From Gordionus sp. m RMFG-2023 (taxonomy: Eukaryota > Nematomorpha > Gordioida > Chordodea > Parachordodidae), in the NCBI RefSeq assembly GCF_954871325.1, contig NC_088775.1, forward strand, positions 14,609,561 through 14,673,560: 64,000 nucleotides of DNA, read 5' to 3'. The position numbers and the translations under genes are program-made. Numbering within the stretch: position 1 is the stretch's first letter; every line of letters starts with the position of its first letter. The notes below the pieces were generated by a model. The model searched no databases, was not told the DNA's origin, and was given only the letters and a program-made list of their open reading frames with translations. Positions 27,000 through 39,944 of this stretch are shown piece by piece.

Positions 27000-27145
27000 A
27001 AGGATTGAGGACCGATTGGCTTCGGCAATGATTAATCCCCAGCATTCTAAGATGGCACCTTAATGAGCCTGTGGACCGTTTACGGCGAAATTCGTTGTCG
27101 CCATAGATGAGGATCATTGAAGTAAGCGTTATAGGACGCCTTAAA
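27000..27145. other. Unassigned GC-richer island
   Basis: About 145 bases with near-balanced composition inside very AT-rich DNA. The - strand is open for about 45 codons (…YGDNEFRRKRSTGSLRCHL… then RMLGINHCRSQSVL). The + strand has a GGCTTCGGC hairpin-like element and UGAUUA/CUGA-like words. It could be a decayed coding fragment or a small structured RNA; I cannot decide. Confidence 0.3.
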
Positions 27146-28394
27146 AAAATTAACCAATTACATCAATTCCTATCATTTTTATTATATTCCAATAAATCAT
27201 AATCATGCTTATATTGATTCTAATTCAATTTCAAATTAAAAACATATTTCAATTCAAACAGAAAACTCTTCTTTTTTTAAAAAAAGAAGAAAAGTATTCG
27301 TTGACATTAGTTGTCATGTAACAAATACGACTTAATTTTTCAGTTTTATTGAGGTTATCGTTATATATTTGTAATAGTGTATCAGATTCTTCGATTGGAT
27401 TATAAATAATTAATGATTCATTTTATAATCGTGTTAAAACTTTTTATACAAAATTAAAAAATCGAAAAAAATGTTTTTTTTTGTGCCAAAATAAATTATT
27501 ATTACTCTAACGTCATTATATTGAAGTCTAAATTATAGTCTTCAAAAAATATATAATTATATAATTCAAAGTTTTCTAATTAATGACCCTTATATTATAA
27601 TTCACACTGAGTGTCGAACCATCAATAGTTATACCAGTTTAGTTCTTTTTTAAATAAAAATTTTAAAATGGTGTTCTGGGCTTAGGCAAGTTTTCAAAAA
27701 AACGCATTCGATATATAAAATAAATTATCTGAAGATAAATATAAATACCTTTTTGAAAGATGTATTATAAATATAAATTAAATAATAACGAAAATAAATT
27801 TCGAAAAATTTATTTAAATTACAAATACTTCGAAGAATACTTTTGCGGAATAAATTTTAAATTCGAAAAGTTTTAATACTTTTAGAAGTTTTGAAATTTT
27901 AGAAATCGTTATGTTAAATTTTTAAAATTTTAAAATATTTTTAGAATTTAAACGAAAGCTTATTTCTCTTTTTCAGAGTTTGCGTATCAAGTTTTTTTTT
28001 GAAATTTTGGACACAACCTAATGCAGAAGTTTTCAGAATAATCTAATAGAGGCTTTAAATTTTGTGTCGCAGTTATTTATTTTCCCCTTTGTTTTTTTTA
28101 ATAAATCATTGATGACAACGAACAGTATTTTATATTTGAAAATTTTTCATTTTTTTATTTTTATTAAATATAAATCATATAAATAATGAAACTATAATAT
28201 TTCCTTTGTATTAATTTCTTTTTTTAGACTGTGGCCTAAATATCAAAAATTGAATTCAGAAACTTTTGTAACATTAATATAAATATAATTATAATTTTTT
28301 TTATAAATTTCAAAATTTTAACATACGATTTTGATTAAGATTTAAAATCTTTTGAAAGTTTTTTTATTTTCGCAAAACAGATTTAGTAAACCAA

Positions 28395-28535
28395 TTTCTG
28401 GATTTCTATTTGAGCCTAGTGTTTTTAAATGAGCCCAGTTTTACAGCTCGAGTCAGAGTCGTAAAAATCAGCACAGGCTCAAGCCGACTAGATGCGATGG
28501 CTCAGGAGTTGGCTCTAGTCAGCGCCCATTTTTTA
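28395..28535. repeat. GC-rich dispersed repeat
   Basis: GAGCCCAG, CTCGAGTCAGAG, GGCTCAAGCC and GGCTCTAGTCAGCGCCC blocks within AT-rich DNA. Resembles degenerate MITE interiors elsewhere. Ends not defined. Confidence 0.35.
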
Positions 28536-28859
28536 TATTATCCCTTCTCCTCTACTAGTTGATAGAAAAAAAAAATTCAAGAATCCTTGTATAAATTTAC
28601 ATACGCACAATATTTACCTTTATATAAATGAAATTAATATGATATTAAAGAATCAGCTATTTTCCGTATACAAGTATGAATACAATTTAGAAAGTTTCAA
28701 AAATAGGAAGATAACAAAGAAAATATACGATCTTTTTTTGTAGACTAACGAATATATTTATATAAATGTCATCTATCCAAATCAGCGGGTACCACGCTAT
28801 TTTGATTTTTTATACCAACAATTAATATTAAAAATAAAAAAAAGAATTAAAGTTTTATT

Positions 28860-29330
28860 TATTTATAAAATTTGTTATGAGGAAAACCAAAATGGTGTCA
28901 CCATCTGATTTATAATCAACGACGCTTCAAATAGAATTCTAATAAATGAAATGTCAGTTTCGGTAAGTATTATATGTGATTGGCTTATTGTCATCCCTTT
29001 GCTCCCTAGTGGGAAGCAGTGATTTCCAGAAAGAATTGATCATTATGATAAATTTCATCTTATTTCCTTCCAAAAACACGCCGAAAACTGAATATGGTCA
29101 GAGAAAATGATGCGACACCTATTAACAGCTGAACGAATTTATAAAGCCTTTTAATGAGATAATTTATTTTTATTAATTTTTAATTTCCAATCATAATAAT
29201 ATTCTAAGAACCATTAATATGGATAAAGAAATATTGGCCTTATTAAAAGATAGTTTTAAGCTTGATCAGCTGTTAACTCATATTTCATTTCCACTATGAA
29301 TTTCTCCCCTTAAATTCATACCTGTCAATC
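28860..29330. other. Repeat copy and short coding-like word
   Basis: 28875-28915 (GAGGAAAACCAAAATGGTGT) matches about 58158-58190, marking a dispersed repeat. At 29219 a 26-codon open stretch MDKEILALLKDSFKLDQLLT ends in TGA. It is too short to assign. Confidence 0.3.
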
Positions 29331-30004
29331 TTCCCATGATTTTTTTTGAAAAAAAAGTGAATCTCATTAATATCTCGGTGTCACTATTATGGAATGGAAC
29401 TAATTACCATAATTATTTTTCTCTTTTATGAGCAAAATATTTATAAAGGATAATATATTATCGATTTTATGTACGGTTAAAAACTTTTTTTAATTTAAAA
29501 TCATGTGCCTGTTTTTATACCTTATTATTTTATTTCATATTGAAAAATGCAATTATTTTAAGTATTAGAACAAAATATAATTTTATATAATATACCTCAA
29601 AAATAAGCTTTTTTCAAAAAAAATATTATTATAAAATATAAATAAAACTTTAATACAATATTGGAAGAGAAAAAAAACTAATTTAATTATATATCCTGTA
29701 TAAGATACTTATTTGTAATAACTACAAAGATAACTTCCAAATGTGATCACGTTTAATAACTAATTTAACCTTCTTATTTCGATCACTTAATTTCCATGCC
29801 AGGAAAATTCCTAATTTTAAAAAAAATCTGTTACGCTGAATCTATGCGTCGAAAAATAATGTTATGCTAATTTTATGGATTAACTATAGTTTTTTATTTG
29901 AAATTTAATGATTTATTTTTAAAATAAGACCAACTAATTTAAAATCAAAGATAATTAAATTGAAATTAAATTTTTTTATCTACCATATATAAATTTTACA
30001 AGTT

Positions 30005-30365
30005 ATGAAAAATTATACACTGTTTTTTTTTCCGGCAATGCATTATTTTTTTAAACTTTAAATCATTTTTTGAAAGTAATATTTTAAATTTTAAAAATCT
30101 ATTTTTTATCAGAAATATATTCTGTTATGTTTGGAATACTTACCATATAAATTTCAGATGATTTTGTGACGAAATCTTGAATTTAATAATATTCGTTTAT
30201 CATATTTTTAGGTGAATTATAAATGACTCTAAGGTTAACTGCAAAGTGGTTTAAAATTCATAAGATAGACATTTTACACACGAATATATTTCGAGTAAAA
30301 TCAGATTTTTGCAAAAAAATCATTTAAAGTTGAAAAAATGACACATTACTCCTAGCATATATAAA
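30005..30365. repeat. Diverged copy of the 11.2 kb MITE family
   Basis: Shares CGGCAATGCATTATTTTTTT, GTTTGGAATACTTACCATAT and AAATGACTCTAAGGTTAACT with 11221-11469. The ends near TATACACTG and AGCATATA are eroded. Confidence 0.55.
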
Positions 30366-30459
30366 AATTTAAACAATTAGACATGGTGTTGATCAAGAAA
30401 TATTAGGTCACCTATGAGTTGGCTTTAATTAACGTGTTATGGCTATTCCAGGGTGGGGT

Positions 30460-31250
30460 CAGTGCCCTACAACGGTGGGGGTCCGAAGCAACTGCTTCTA
30501 AAAATTTGAGAGTGGGTACTTTTTTAAAAAAAATTTAATTCTTTTATTGTACCCATCCATAATCAAATGATTTCTGGTTTATGATATCGGACTCGACCTC
30601 GTGTTTCCGTTAATACATGTTAAATTAAATAATAGGTTAAAGAATTTAAAGATTTGTCAGATTCTGAGAATTGTAAATTTGTTTAATTAAAATATTTTTA
30701 CTAATACATTATTTAGCTTCTTCTTCTGATGATGATGATAATTCTGAGACTTATGATTCTGACTGGGAAAACTATTCGTTTATTTTACCTTATCGTCTAC
30801 TTTAAAATTTTTCTTCTTTCTCTAATTTTACAATTTTATAGAAATATTTTTTAACCATTCTTACTACCTCATGTATACTGCTGAAAGGGTCATGAGTAAT
30901 TAAATTAAGTAAAACAATATTTCGTAGTGCAATGAAAGATCCATTTCAGAATAATTTATTCATTTTATCAATGGGAAAAAATTTATTTAAACAATTAAAT
31001 ATTGATTCTTTCGCTTTCTATTCCCCTAATTTGTCTAAATTATTAATTTAAAAAAAATATATTTAAAGTATATATTTTTTTTAATAATTTTATTTTATTA
31101 TATTATATATTAAAGATTGATGCAATAAAAATTATTTTTGAAATTTATGAGTGTCAAATAATAATTAGCAATTTTTTCGAAGGTGGGGGGGGGGGGGTAC
31201 TTTTTAGGAGGTATTCTGCTTCCTTCCCTCAGATAGTGTAGGGGCCACTG
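30460..31250. mobile_element. hAT-like non-autonomous element, 791 bases
   Basis: Left end CAGTGCCCTACAACGGTGGG, right end ...TGTAGGGGCCACTG. The flanks GGTGGGGT (30452-30459) and GGTGAGGT (31251-31258) agree at 7 of 8 bases. The inside includes an acidic open stretch (ASSSDDDDNSETYDSDWENY) near 30715-30780, typical of a transposase-derived scrap, and a run of 13 G near the right end. Confidence 0.65.
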
Positions 31251-31259
31251 GGTGAGGTC

Positions 31260-32900
31260 TAAGTGTGCTCAGCTGAAATTAATAAAGCACGCTACTTAGA
31301 GTACACTTTCTACTTGAGCAAAGTGTTTATTTCAAAAACGCCTAAAGCTAAATTCAGGTGGACTAGATGTAACACAATTTAACAGCAGATATAGATAAAA
31401 TCTTTTGATAAAATAATATTTTCTTTATTATTAATTTCATCTTTTCCTAATCACATGTCGAAAGGGTCACAATTTATTTTTTTAAAATTGCTAAAAATAT
31501 TTAAAAATTTAAAAAAATAGAAAATGATCATATGTTATAATGCAATTTCTTGTTACAGTTCTAATATTTATTGTTTTTTGTCTTATTGACAAATGGGATA
31601 GAGTCACTGTTAGAAAAATAAATTAAAATAGTAAGTTACAATAAATGGACATACTATATCTAAGTGAATGGAATAAAATATTATAATTTTGATCAGTTGT
31701 TAAAGCGCACACTTCATATGCCCAGTAAAATTCAGACTAAATTTTAAAAATAGATTATAATTGACTCTTCAGGATCTCCTAAATTATAATAACTAGCCAC
31801 ATCATTTGATCTAAGTTCACATTTATAAGAGTGCAAAAATAGAGAGATATCGCTCTTCATAACGATGAGAGATACCATACTTTGGGGACCGATATCGTGC
31901 TATTTTCGCATTTATTATTAATAGCGGCCTAACTCAAACAAATTTTTTTTTGAAAAAATGGAAAAATTGGGGTTTTAATAAGATAATTATAGTAATAAAT
32001 AGTATTATAAGCTGACATTACGCCAAGGAAAATTATTCTTGCCCTAATAAATTTGGCATATTATATATATCGATATTTATTTTCTTTTTGTCCCTAAAAG
32101 ATCACTAAGAATATAAATCCAGTATAGGTGATATATCAGTGTCTACATGAACTGATGGGGGGGGGGGGGTGATTTGCTTCTACAAATCTTTCAATGGGAA
32201 AGAGTATTCTCCTAGTAAGTTAGAGAGTTTAGTTGGGTAATGGCTAGGTGTTGTAAAATTCTGCTTAATCTACAGGCGCGTGTCGGAGAAAATCCGTTTA
32301 CCTTAAGGAGTTTTAATTTTATACTAATTTCTTTCAAATTTGAGTTGCTATATATTTAGAAAAACTTCGTGGCCAAAATATATTTTTCGACTAAATCTGA
32401 TTAGCCCATTTTTTTTAGCCGGCTGGTAAACGCTATGTTTATTCCTCTTTGTTATTTTTCTTCTTATAAATAAAAAATGATTCCTATTGTTAATCCTTTT
32501 CTTCTTTATGATAAAATCTAAAGCTAAACAAAGAATTTGTAAGAAAAAAATAATAAAATAATCAGAGAAACGATTATTAAAATATTATTATCGAGTATAT
32601 TTTAAGAAAATGGTGGTGCTCTTCCTGATATGTCCCAACTAAACTCCGAATTAAAAATAATCTCATTAAAACTGCTCTATTCGTTCTAAACTCTGACTAA
32701 AATTAACTATGGAGTTTCATCTTGTAGAAGTTGGACTGTATAATTTATTTTTGTTAGAGTTGTAAGTGGAAGAATGGAATATTCAAAGTTTTTCTTTAGG
32801 TTTAAAAAATATTTTCAATTCAGACAGGATCATCAGGATCACCTTTTCAAGGTCGGAAGACAGAAAAAAGGCATCACAAGAAAGCTAATCTAAAAATTGG
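31260..32900. other. Gene-free AT-rich stretch
   Basis: No convincing ORF. A run of 13 G sits at 32157-32169. 32815-32885 is GC-richer and open on the - strand for about 25 codons, just beyond the end of the next gene, but no splice link is evident. Confidence 0.45.
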
Positions 32901-32920
32901 GTTATCTAAACCACTTTGCT

Positions 32921-34276
32921 TTATTTATTAACGAGTTGGGGGGGGGGGGGGGGGGGGGATTTAAAAAAATTTTTTATGGAGAAGGGGGAAGGATGGGAAA
33001 AAAGATGAATTAATATGTTATATATACTTTGTTTGACATGTTTGAATTTAGCGGTTACATTATATTTCTTAAGACCACCTTTGATATCCTTGTTTAAAGT
33101 TTTGTTTATTCGTATGGAAGGATTGATTATATTCTCATGTAACACGCTTTTCAAAAATTGCAAAGTATTATCGGCTAATCTGCTGGTTATGTCTCTATTT
33201 TTATTGGTTCGCGAAAGTGAATGCATGCTTACATCGTTGATATTTTTGCCATTGCACACGTAATCAGATTTCGAAATATTGTTGATTAAAAACTGGGGAA
33301 CAAGATCTATCGGTATAATTTCGACTTTAACTTTATCACAAGAACCATCTCTCTCCAGCTGTTGATATATCGTTAGGACAGAATCGTTCAACCCGTACCA
33401 ACCATCTTTTTTGACGACTTGCAAAGTGGGTAAAAGGTTAGACCCCTTAAATTCACAGCTAGTTGAAATATGAAATTTTTTAATCGGAGGGTTGTAGTTT
33501 CTGTTGATTATTTTATCATATTTAGAATTATTAAGCAGCATATTTTGAACTCTCTGCGATATATTACTTAAACTGATTCTAGATTTAATATGTGATAAAT
33601 TATTATCATCATGAATATTTTTTAAGCTAATATTATTCGATTTATTCAGCGTTATTTTGTTCGATGTCAGGGATCGCGAACGATCTTTATTATTATCTTT
33701 TGGTTGGGAAGGAGAAAAAATTGAATATATTTTTCCCCCATTCGTAATATCGAGGTTGTTGAACGGTACTTCCTGTTTACTCTCCCTTGCCTTATCGTAA
33801 TCTAGTTTGCCATGAGTCATTGTAGGAATTGAATGTTGCTGGGATGGTAATAAAATATTTGATCTATCTTTTTCGCTAAATAAAACATGTAATAAGCTCT
33901 CCATGCCGCTTTTGACCAATTTATTTTTGATAGCACAGTTATTTGCTGATTCGCATTTGTCATCATTTACTTTTTCGATAATAAACGATCCGTTCTCTAT
34001 GACAGAACTATTTGTATTATATAGATTTCCCTCACGTTGGTATTGTCGATTTCCTTGATGATCACAACTATTTGATGCCAAATTTAAAGTGGCATCATGA
34101 TAAATATTTTCTTTACTATTATTTAGACTAGTTTGACAATTATCATGTTTACTCGAATTATTTGTGTATAAACGACTCTCAGAAGCACTCCCTTGCGCTC
34201 CATAGGGCTCAGCAATAAAACTCGGCAAAGGTAAGTAATTTATTTGCGAAGGAAGAAGAAAAACATAGTTTTTCAT
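32921..34276 (-). CDS. Orphan 451-residue protein, Asn/Ser-rich with one compact conserved-looking segment
   Basis: A single open frame far longer than chance allows at this base composition. Residues 30-260 are low-complexity (Asn, Ser, Lys, Asp). Residues about 278-330 look folded: LLPTLQVVKKDGWYGLNDSV, then LTIYQQLERDGSCDKVKVEI, then IPIDLVPQF. The spacing of Gly-x-Tyr-x-Leu and the x-x-x-Leu-Glu helix faintly recalls ParB/sulfiredoxin-like folds, but I cannot claim membership. No signal peptide or membrane segment. The last residues (SPPPPPPQLVNK) come from a run of 21 G on the + strand, and AATAAA overlaps the stop. The true C-terminus may therefore be spliced or mis-sequenced. Confidence 0.75.
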   Translation of the reverse strand: MKNYVFLLPSQINYLPLPSFIAEPYGAQGSASESRLYTNNSSKHDNCQTSLNNSKENIYHDATLNLASNSCDHQGNRQYQREGNLYNTNSSVIENGSFIIEKVNDDKCESANNCAIKNKLVKSGMESLLHVLFSEKDRSNILLPSQQHSIPTMTHGKLDYDKARESKQEVPFNNLDITNGGKIYSIFSPSQPKDNNKDRSRSLTSNKITLNKSNNISLKNIHDDNNLSHIKSRISLSNISQRVQNMLLNNSKYDKIINRNYNPPIKKFHISTSCEFKGSNLLPTLQVVKKDGWYGLNDSVLTIYQQLERDGSCDKVKVEIIPIDLVPQFLINNISKSDYVCNGKNINDVSMHSLSRTNKNRDITSRLADNTLQFLKSVLHENIINPSIRINKTLNKDIKGGLKKYNVTAKFKHVKQSIYNILIHLFSHPSPFSIKNFFKSPPPPPPQLVNK

Positions 34277-34289
34277 TTTAGCCTATTTT

Positions 34290-36350
34290 ATTCTTATTAT
34301 AATTATTAATGATTGGGAAAATAATAATTATTACTTTTATCTCAAAATTTAAATATAAATTAAAAAATAGAAGATAAATCATTATAAAATTATAATTGGG
34401 GAATTTGTAAGATATTACTCAAAAGATACTTTACTATTAAATGTAATTTTCTTTTTTTTTATAAACTAATATACTTAAAAAAATAGAAATTTAATGCATT
34501 GTTTTAAATCGATAAATTAACACACAAATTATATTGTCACAAAAAAAAATTACTCCCAATTAACTAATAAAATATAAATTATATATTTTATATCAAAAGA
34601 ATATTTTTACGACAAAAAAAATGTGATTTAAAATTTTTTAAACAAAATATGCGGGGAAAAAGAATTTTAAAATATAAAATATTATATTTTTTTGAAGTTA
34701 ATGCCTGATAAAAAGATAATGCTCTTATATAATCTTTTTTCAAAATATTTTTTAGATTTTTATCATCATAAAAAAGTATACTTTTATGATTATATATAAA
34801 ATATTAATGGATCCCCGATGCTTATATTCAAAGGAATTAGTGTGAACGTTTATACTATGGTCGATTATGTGGTTCCAACAAAGGTTATGAACTAGATTTG
34901 GGTCTTTTCTAATTTTGAAGTCGTTTTTGTGAGAATTTTTTTAACACAGACTTAATAATAATTGATTTTCCAAGATGGATCCTAACCCACCCTAATCTAA
35001 AATAATCCGGTTGTTCAAAAATAGATTCTTGAAAATTTTAATTCCTGGTTCTAATGCTATTATTAGTTGAAATTGAGTGTGGTTCAAGTCTTGGGGAGGC
35101 TGGGAAATATTGAAACGTATTTTGAAATAGGATTCGTCTAATATAATAACCCGCATCCTGTTAACTCTTTTAAAAATAATTTTAGATATTTTTTTAAACT
35201 TTACATTTTGGTAGTTGCAAAATAAAAGTGGGCCACATCAATAGAGATGATGTATAGCGTCAAACGTTATTGATATTTTATGTGTTATAAAAATATTAAA
35301 TAGTATTGTAATTTTATCATCGTTTACAAAAAAAATTGATACTTTGATTAGCATCATGTTGTGAACAGAAATTTGCCAAAAAAATAGATTAGAAGTCGTA
35401 ACAAGAGCCCCAACTGGCCAATAGAAGTTTTTGAAAAAGTTATCTATTCGGAATAATTTTATGAAGGAGAAAAAACATAAATTTGTTTTCCAATTTTCAG
35501 CTTTAAAAAAAGCTTTCAGAACTTTTAGCCTGGCCTGCATAATTATTTTGCACAATTTGTTTCCACATATATATTATTATACATAAGATTATAATTAGAG
35601 ATTTAATTATCTTTTCAAACACTCATATCCTCATTATCTAAAATGTAGCTGAATTTTAAACGTAAACTTTACAAAAATCCAATTTCCTGTGTGCCAATTA
35701 TCCCCGGCCCATCTGTCCCTATTTATATTTTTTAAAAACTTCCATAAAGTATTATAATATTTTAAAAACTCTTTAGTATTAATCAGATAACACGCCATTT
35801 TTTTATTTTGTTCTCATGTAAAATGGATATTGGTGTGATTATAAAACTTATAATATACTGCGATGAAATTATTAACTTGAATCACTTTCAACTTTTCTTA
35901 TTGCTCTATAACCATCTGCGATTTCTGTTGAACTATAGATTCGATAATCAGGTTGGCGATATTTTATACTTATTATATCTTTATTTGTGCTATCGCCTCT
36001 CTAATTTTATGAATTTTGTTTGTTATAGAAAAATGCCAAACAGTTCCGAGTTAGTTTAAATTTATCTCGTTAACCACATGAATCATATCAGGCTGTTAGA
36101 AAAGTTTTGTTTATTTTCTCTCTATTTATTTAATTCTATTTAATATATACGCCCCCCCTCACCCCCTACATCTCTGTCATAATAATAAATATTATTGGAT
36201 GAATTATACACTAAATTATCGTTCTCTAACTTTCATAATATTTTTTTTCTTTGACTATGAAATAAAAATCTATTTATACTTTCCTGCCTTTATTTAAGAG
36301 ATAATTTAAAAAAAATTAGAGCAAATCTTCATTAAATAAAAATATTGTCT
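34290..36350. other. Gene-free AT-rich stretch
   Basis: ORFs of 105 codons (35238-35555, -) and 83 codons (35808-36059, +) have hydrophobic, AT-driven composition and no motif. At this AT content an ORF near 100 codons is expected by chance. Confidence 0.5.
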
Positions 36351-36364
36351 AAATCCTTATAAGA

Positions 36365-36500
36365 CCTCCAAAAAAATCAAATAGAATCGAATAATTAAAT
36401 ATTCGTATTCATAAAGCTCGAATCAAATAATTGTAGTGCTCGTATTCATACGAATCGAATAATATTTATTCGTAATACGAATAACGAATAATTCGACTTT
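36365..36500. repeat. CGAATCGAATAAT-family repeat, truncated
   Basis: Begins near AGACCTCCAAAAAAATC and contains many ATTCGTATTC/GAATACGAAT words. Same family as 43240-45975 and 48495-48812. Only one end recognised. Confidence 0.5.
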
Positions 36501-36934
36501 TCAAATAAAAAAACAGATAGTGAAAAAATATATTTACATTTAATGAAGTACATAATCGTGCATAAAATACAATCATAATAAGAAAGACTAATTTTAATTT
36601 CAAAATAATTTCTATATAAAAAAAGGGATAAGATTTTCCTAATTGTTTTTATTTCAGAGATATGCTATTTGTGGTAATCAACATCTATAAAGGTAGACGC
36701 TCACGTGTAAAATAAAATATATCTATATTCAATCCCGTCACAAAATTTCAACATCATATTACAAGCTACCAAAAATGGCTAACACAGCTCAGCCTTGAAT
36801 CAGTCATTAAAAAGAACAGATGGTATTATTTTATCAATATCTTGGTCTAACGGCCTTCCCCTAGCCTAGGACGATATTTATATTGTTCTCATCTAGATCA
36901 AACAATCCACATTTTGTCCTCAGTCAATATTTTA

Positions 36935-37085
36935 TCCAGAAAAATATACACAAGCCTGAAGATTTAGCTAATAGATGGAAAGGTTTGGACATCTTTTAAT
37001 AAAATCTCGAGGCTTAGGTTATATTATTCTGAATAAAATATTGAGTTAACTGTTTTTAAAAATCGGCTAAAATTAAACAAGCACC
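36935..37085. repeat. Dispersed repeat, 'AGATGG' family, copy 4
   Basis: Contains GATTTAGCTAATAGATGGAA, GAATAAAATATTGAGTTAAC and TTTTTAAAAATCGGCTAAAA. Close to copy 3. Confidence 0.5.
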
Positions 37086-37659
37086 GGCCCACACCAAAGA
37101 TTAAAAAATCACTCTGACCTTTCTAAATGTAATTTTTATGCCCATAGTCACCAAAACCTTAGAAATTTTCATTAAAAGCTTCTGTAAAAAAAACTCTAAA
37201 CACCTGAAATCAAATGTGAAAGTTTATCCATGTCAGAGGGTCACTTTAGAGGCCTGTTAATCTGACTTCTAAGCATCCCCTCCATCCTTGAATGATGGCC
37301 CACCTTTTAATTTTTATATTTATTTACTTTTTTATATTTATTTACTTTTTTAAAATCCTTTTTTTTGTAACTTTCTAGGAATAATGTTTTTTATCAGGGG
37401 GAAACCTGGACCCTGAACACTCCTGAATACTGATATTTTGGCTGTACCCGTACTTTTAAAAGTGAAGGGTTCAAGGGTTCTAGGTGTCAAAAAAAAATAT
37501 TAAAAATTTTTCCTTTAAATTCATGGAAAATAAATAAATATATTTTTTTCTGTGTATGTAATAATATTATATTATAAATGATAATTTTATAATAAGCTAT
37601 ATAGTGGGAATACGTTGCTTATCTTGTTTTATGTTAATTTTACAATGTTGGAAATTTTG

Positions 37660-37985
37660 TATCAGGTGGGTAACCATGCCCCCTCCCTCATAATTTGCCT
37701 GCTCTCGTAAATATCATTTTAAGGCTATAAAATTTCCCCCAACACAGCCCTCACTCCAAAAACTGTAAACAATATATTACTAATTTAAAAGATAAATTAG
37801 TAAAAGTAAATAACTTTTTAAATATATATTATAACTCACAATTTTTAGAAAGAACATTTTTATAAAAGAAGTGAAACCCTAAGATATATTTTTATAAAAA
37901 TCTAATAGCCGAAGGCCTACCAATACGTGGACCTAAAGATCACCAATAAAATTTATGGGGGAAACCCAACTAATAATGTCCTCCC
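37660..37985. repeat. Dispersed repeat shared with 45.99-46.26 kb
   Basis: TCGTAAATATCATTTTAAGG, CAATATATTAC, GAAGGCCTACCAATACGTGG and GGGGGAAACCCA each have a counterpart in the same order at 46.0-46.26 kb. Non-coding. Confidence 0.6.
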
Positions 37986-37989
37986 TCCT

Positions 37990-39930
37990 AACAAATTCCT
38001 TGACTCCCTTATGTTTTGTAGTGTAGGTAATAATATTTTATTATAAATGATATGTTTTACTTACGATTAAGTAAAACATTTAAAATATAAATTAATTTAG
38101 AAATTTTTTATTTGTTAATTATGCATGTCGGTTGACACCTCACGTCACAACTCCCAAAACCAAATCCAACCCATTAAGACTAAGTATGAATACTTTCAGT
38201 CAAAAGTTATTTTAATTGGCTTTTATTTGATACTCATGTTTTGATAAAAATATTCTGGCCCCCCAGACCTAGACTCGCAAATTAATGGGGGGGGGGGGGG
38301 ATTTAACTCCAGTTGAACTTACCCCAGATATTTTTGATCCCTTCAAAAATTACGACGTCCAAATTATCCATTTATAAAAGCATCGATTTTCATAATATTC
38401 TTTTATCACCATAGATTAATTACCATATTCCATATATCGAATCTCTATATATGTGCAAATTTTACACTTAGTTAGATGATATTTCATTACATAATAAATT
38501 TATTTTCAACAGACCAAATATCATTAAAATTACCATAATCTCAATTATTATTATACCATTCAACATTCATATTTTTTCCAATAATCAATTGTTTCAAGCA
38601 TATTCCATTGGCAATAAGAGGCATCAATTTCTCAAATACAGTTTTCCAATCATCTCCAATTATTTAATCCTCACCAGTTTTGTAAATATAACTCAATATG
38701 CTAAAAATGAGAGTCTACTAATAAAAATATGGGAGTTTTCCTATAATTTTATCAATCAGCATATTAAAAGTACACAAGAACTATATCACTATATCAAAGT
38801 CATTCATCAATAAAATACATCAAAAAAATATCAATATCAAAAAAATAATGCGCCTCTTAGAAAAATGTTTGCTATATATATTTCTATTTTACTAATCGAT
38901 AAAGTAAATAATAATCAATCATTAAGTTTCGAAAAACGATAATAAAATGTTCTTTGTTTAAGATTAAATTTAATTTGAGTGATAAAATAATAAAATATGT
39001 AAATTGTAAGGATAAAATAAAACGATAATTTAAACTTTATTTAAGTTAAGAAACAAAATGTTTTTTTGTTATTGCCGTTATATATCTTTGAAATAAAAAG
39101 AAAAAAACTTAAAATCAATATATCTAACACAACATATAAAGAATCCTCCGCATAATATTAAACACGTCCATCATAATTATCCCACATATAATTCTCTAGA
39201 ACATCATCATATGATTCTGAATTCGTTATCTTCTATATGTGAGTGTTCGGCTTCGGTGGGAAATGTAGTATCCATAATTTTTAAAATTTAATATTAAATA
39301 CGGGGAGGGGGGGGGGGGGTCGCTAGGGGGGCTTAATAAATTTAAAAAACCCACTAAAATTTAAATTATTTTAGGAAATATATATTTAAATGTAATTTTG
39401 AAAGTATTTCATAAAAAGATAAGGTTATTTGGGAATATTTCCTAAAAAAAGTAGTAAGTTGAGCCCCCTAAAATTATAAAAGCTTGTGACGCTATTGATT
39501 AAATGCATAAAATTAAAACATATTTGGCCCTACGGCATATCTACATCACCCGTTACAAGAACCTGGTTAGATATATCAGAATAGCACCCCATCCTGTCTA
39601 AAGAGAGTCATTAGAAGGGGATGATATATCTCAATTAGTTAATTAAGGATAAGTCTAAAACTATTTAATTTTTATTTTTTTATTACTTTTAATCTATTTT
39701 TAATGCAATTGGTTATTGTTGATTTGGGTTAAGGATAAATGTTAAAAACAGATTTGGAGTAGGGTAAAAAAAAAAAGACAGTTTGAAAATTTTAGTAATT
39801 TATTTTATTAAAATAAAAAAGTTCCATAATAACGATATAACTAAGATTATAAATTATAGCCATCTAGGTTAGGTATTTTAAGGCTGTCATGTCTAAAAAA
39901 GATTGTACAGGTGACATCCTCATCCTTTTT
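37990..39930. other. Gene-free AT-rich stretch before the TFIIIC gene
   Basis: Two G runs (38287-38300 and 39307-39319), a repeat scrap near 38215-38290, and chance ORFs only. No promoter motif I can defend. Confidence 0.5.
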
Positions 39931-39944
39931 ATAGATTCAAAGCC
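39931..39944 (+). promoter_or_regulatory. Splice acceptor just upstream of the GTF3C3 start codon
   Basis: CATCCTTTTTATAG ends at 39934 and the ATG is at 39945. A good acceptor 10 bases before the start codon means either a 5'-UTR intron or a spliced-leader trans-splice site. The upstream CAG|GTGAC at 39910 is too near (24 bases) to be its normal donor. Confidence 0.4.

Noticed and set aside
29219-29299. MDKEILALLKDSFKLDQLLT as a helicase-like gene start
   Set aside because: Only 26 codons, no downstream exon recognised; the resemblance is too short to claim.
33015-33263. 82-codon + strand frame
   Set aside because: It is a shadow of the 451-codon orphan gene on the - strand.
35238-35555. 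105-codon - strand frame as a gene
   Set aside because: Length is near chance expectation at this AT content. Composition is Phe/Ile/Lys/Asn-driven and no motif is visible.
38589-38813. 74-codon + strand frame upstream of GTF3C3
   Set aside because: No family resemblance, no supporting splice sites, AT-driven composition.
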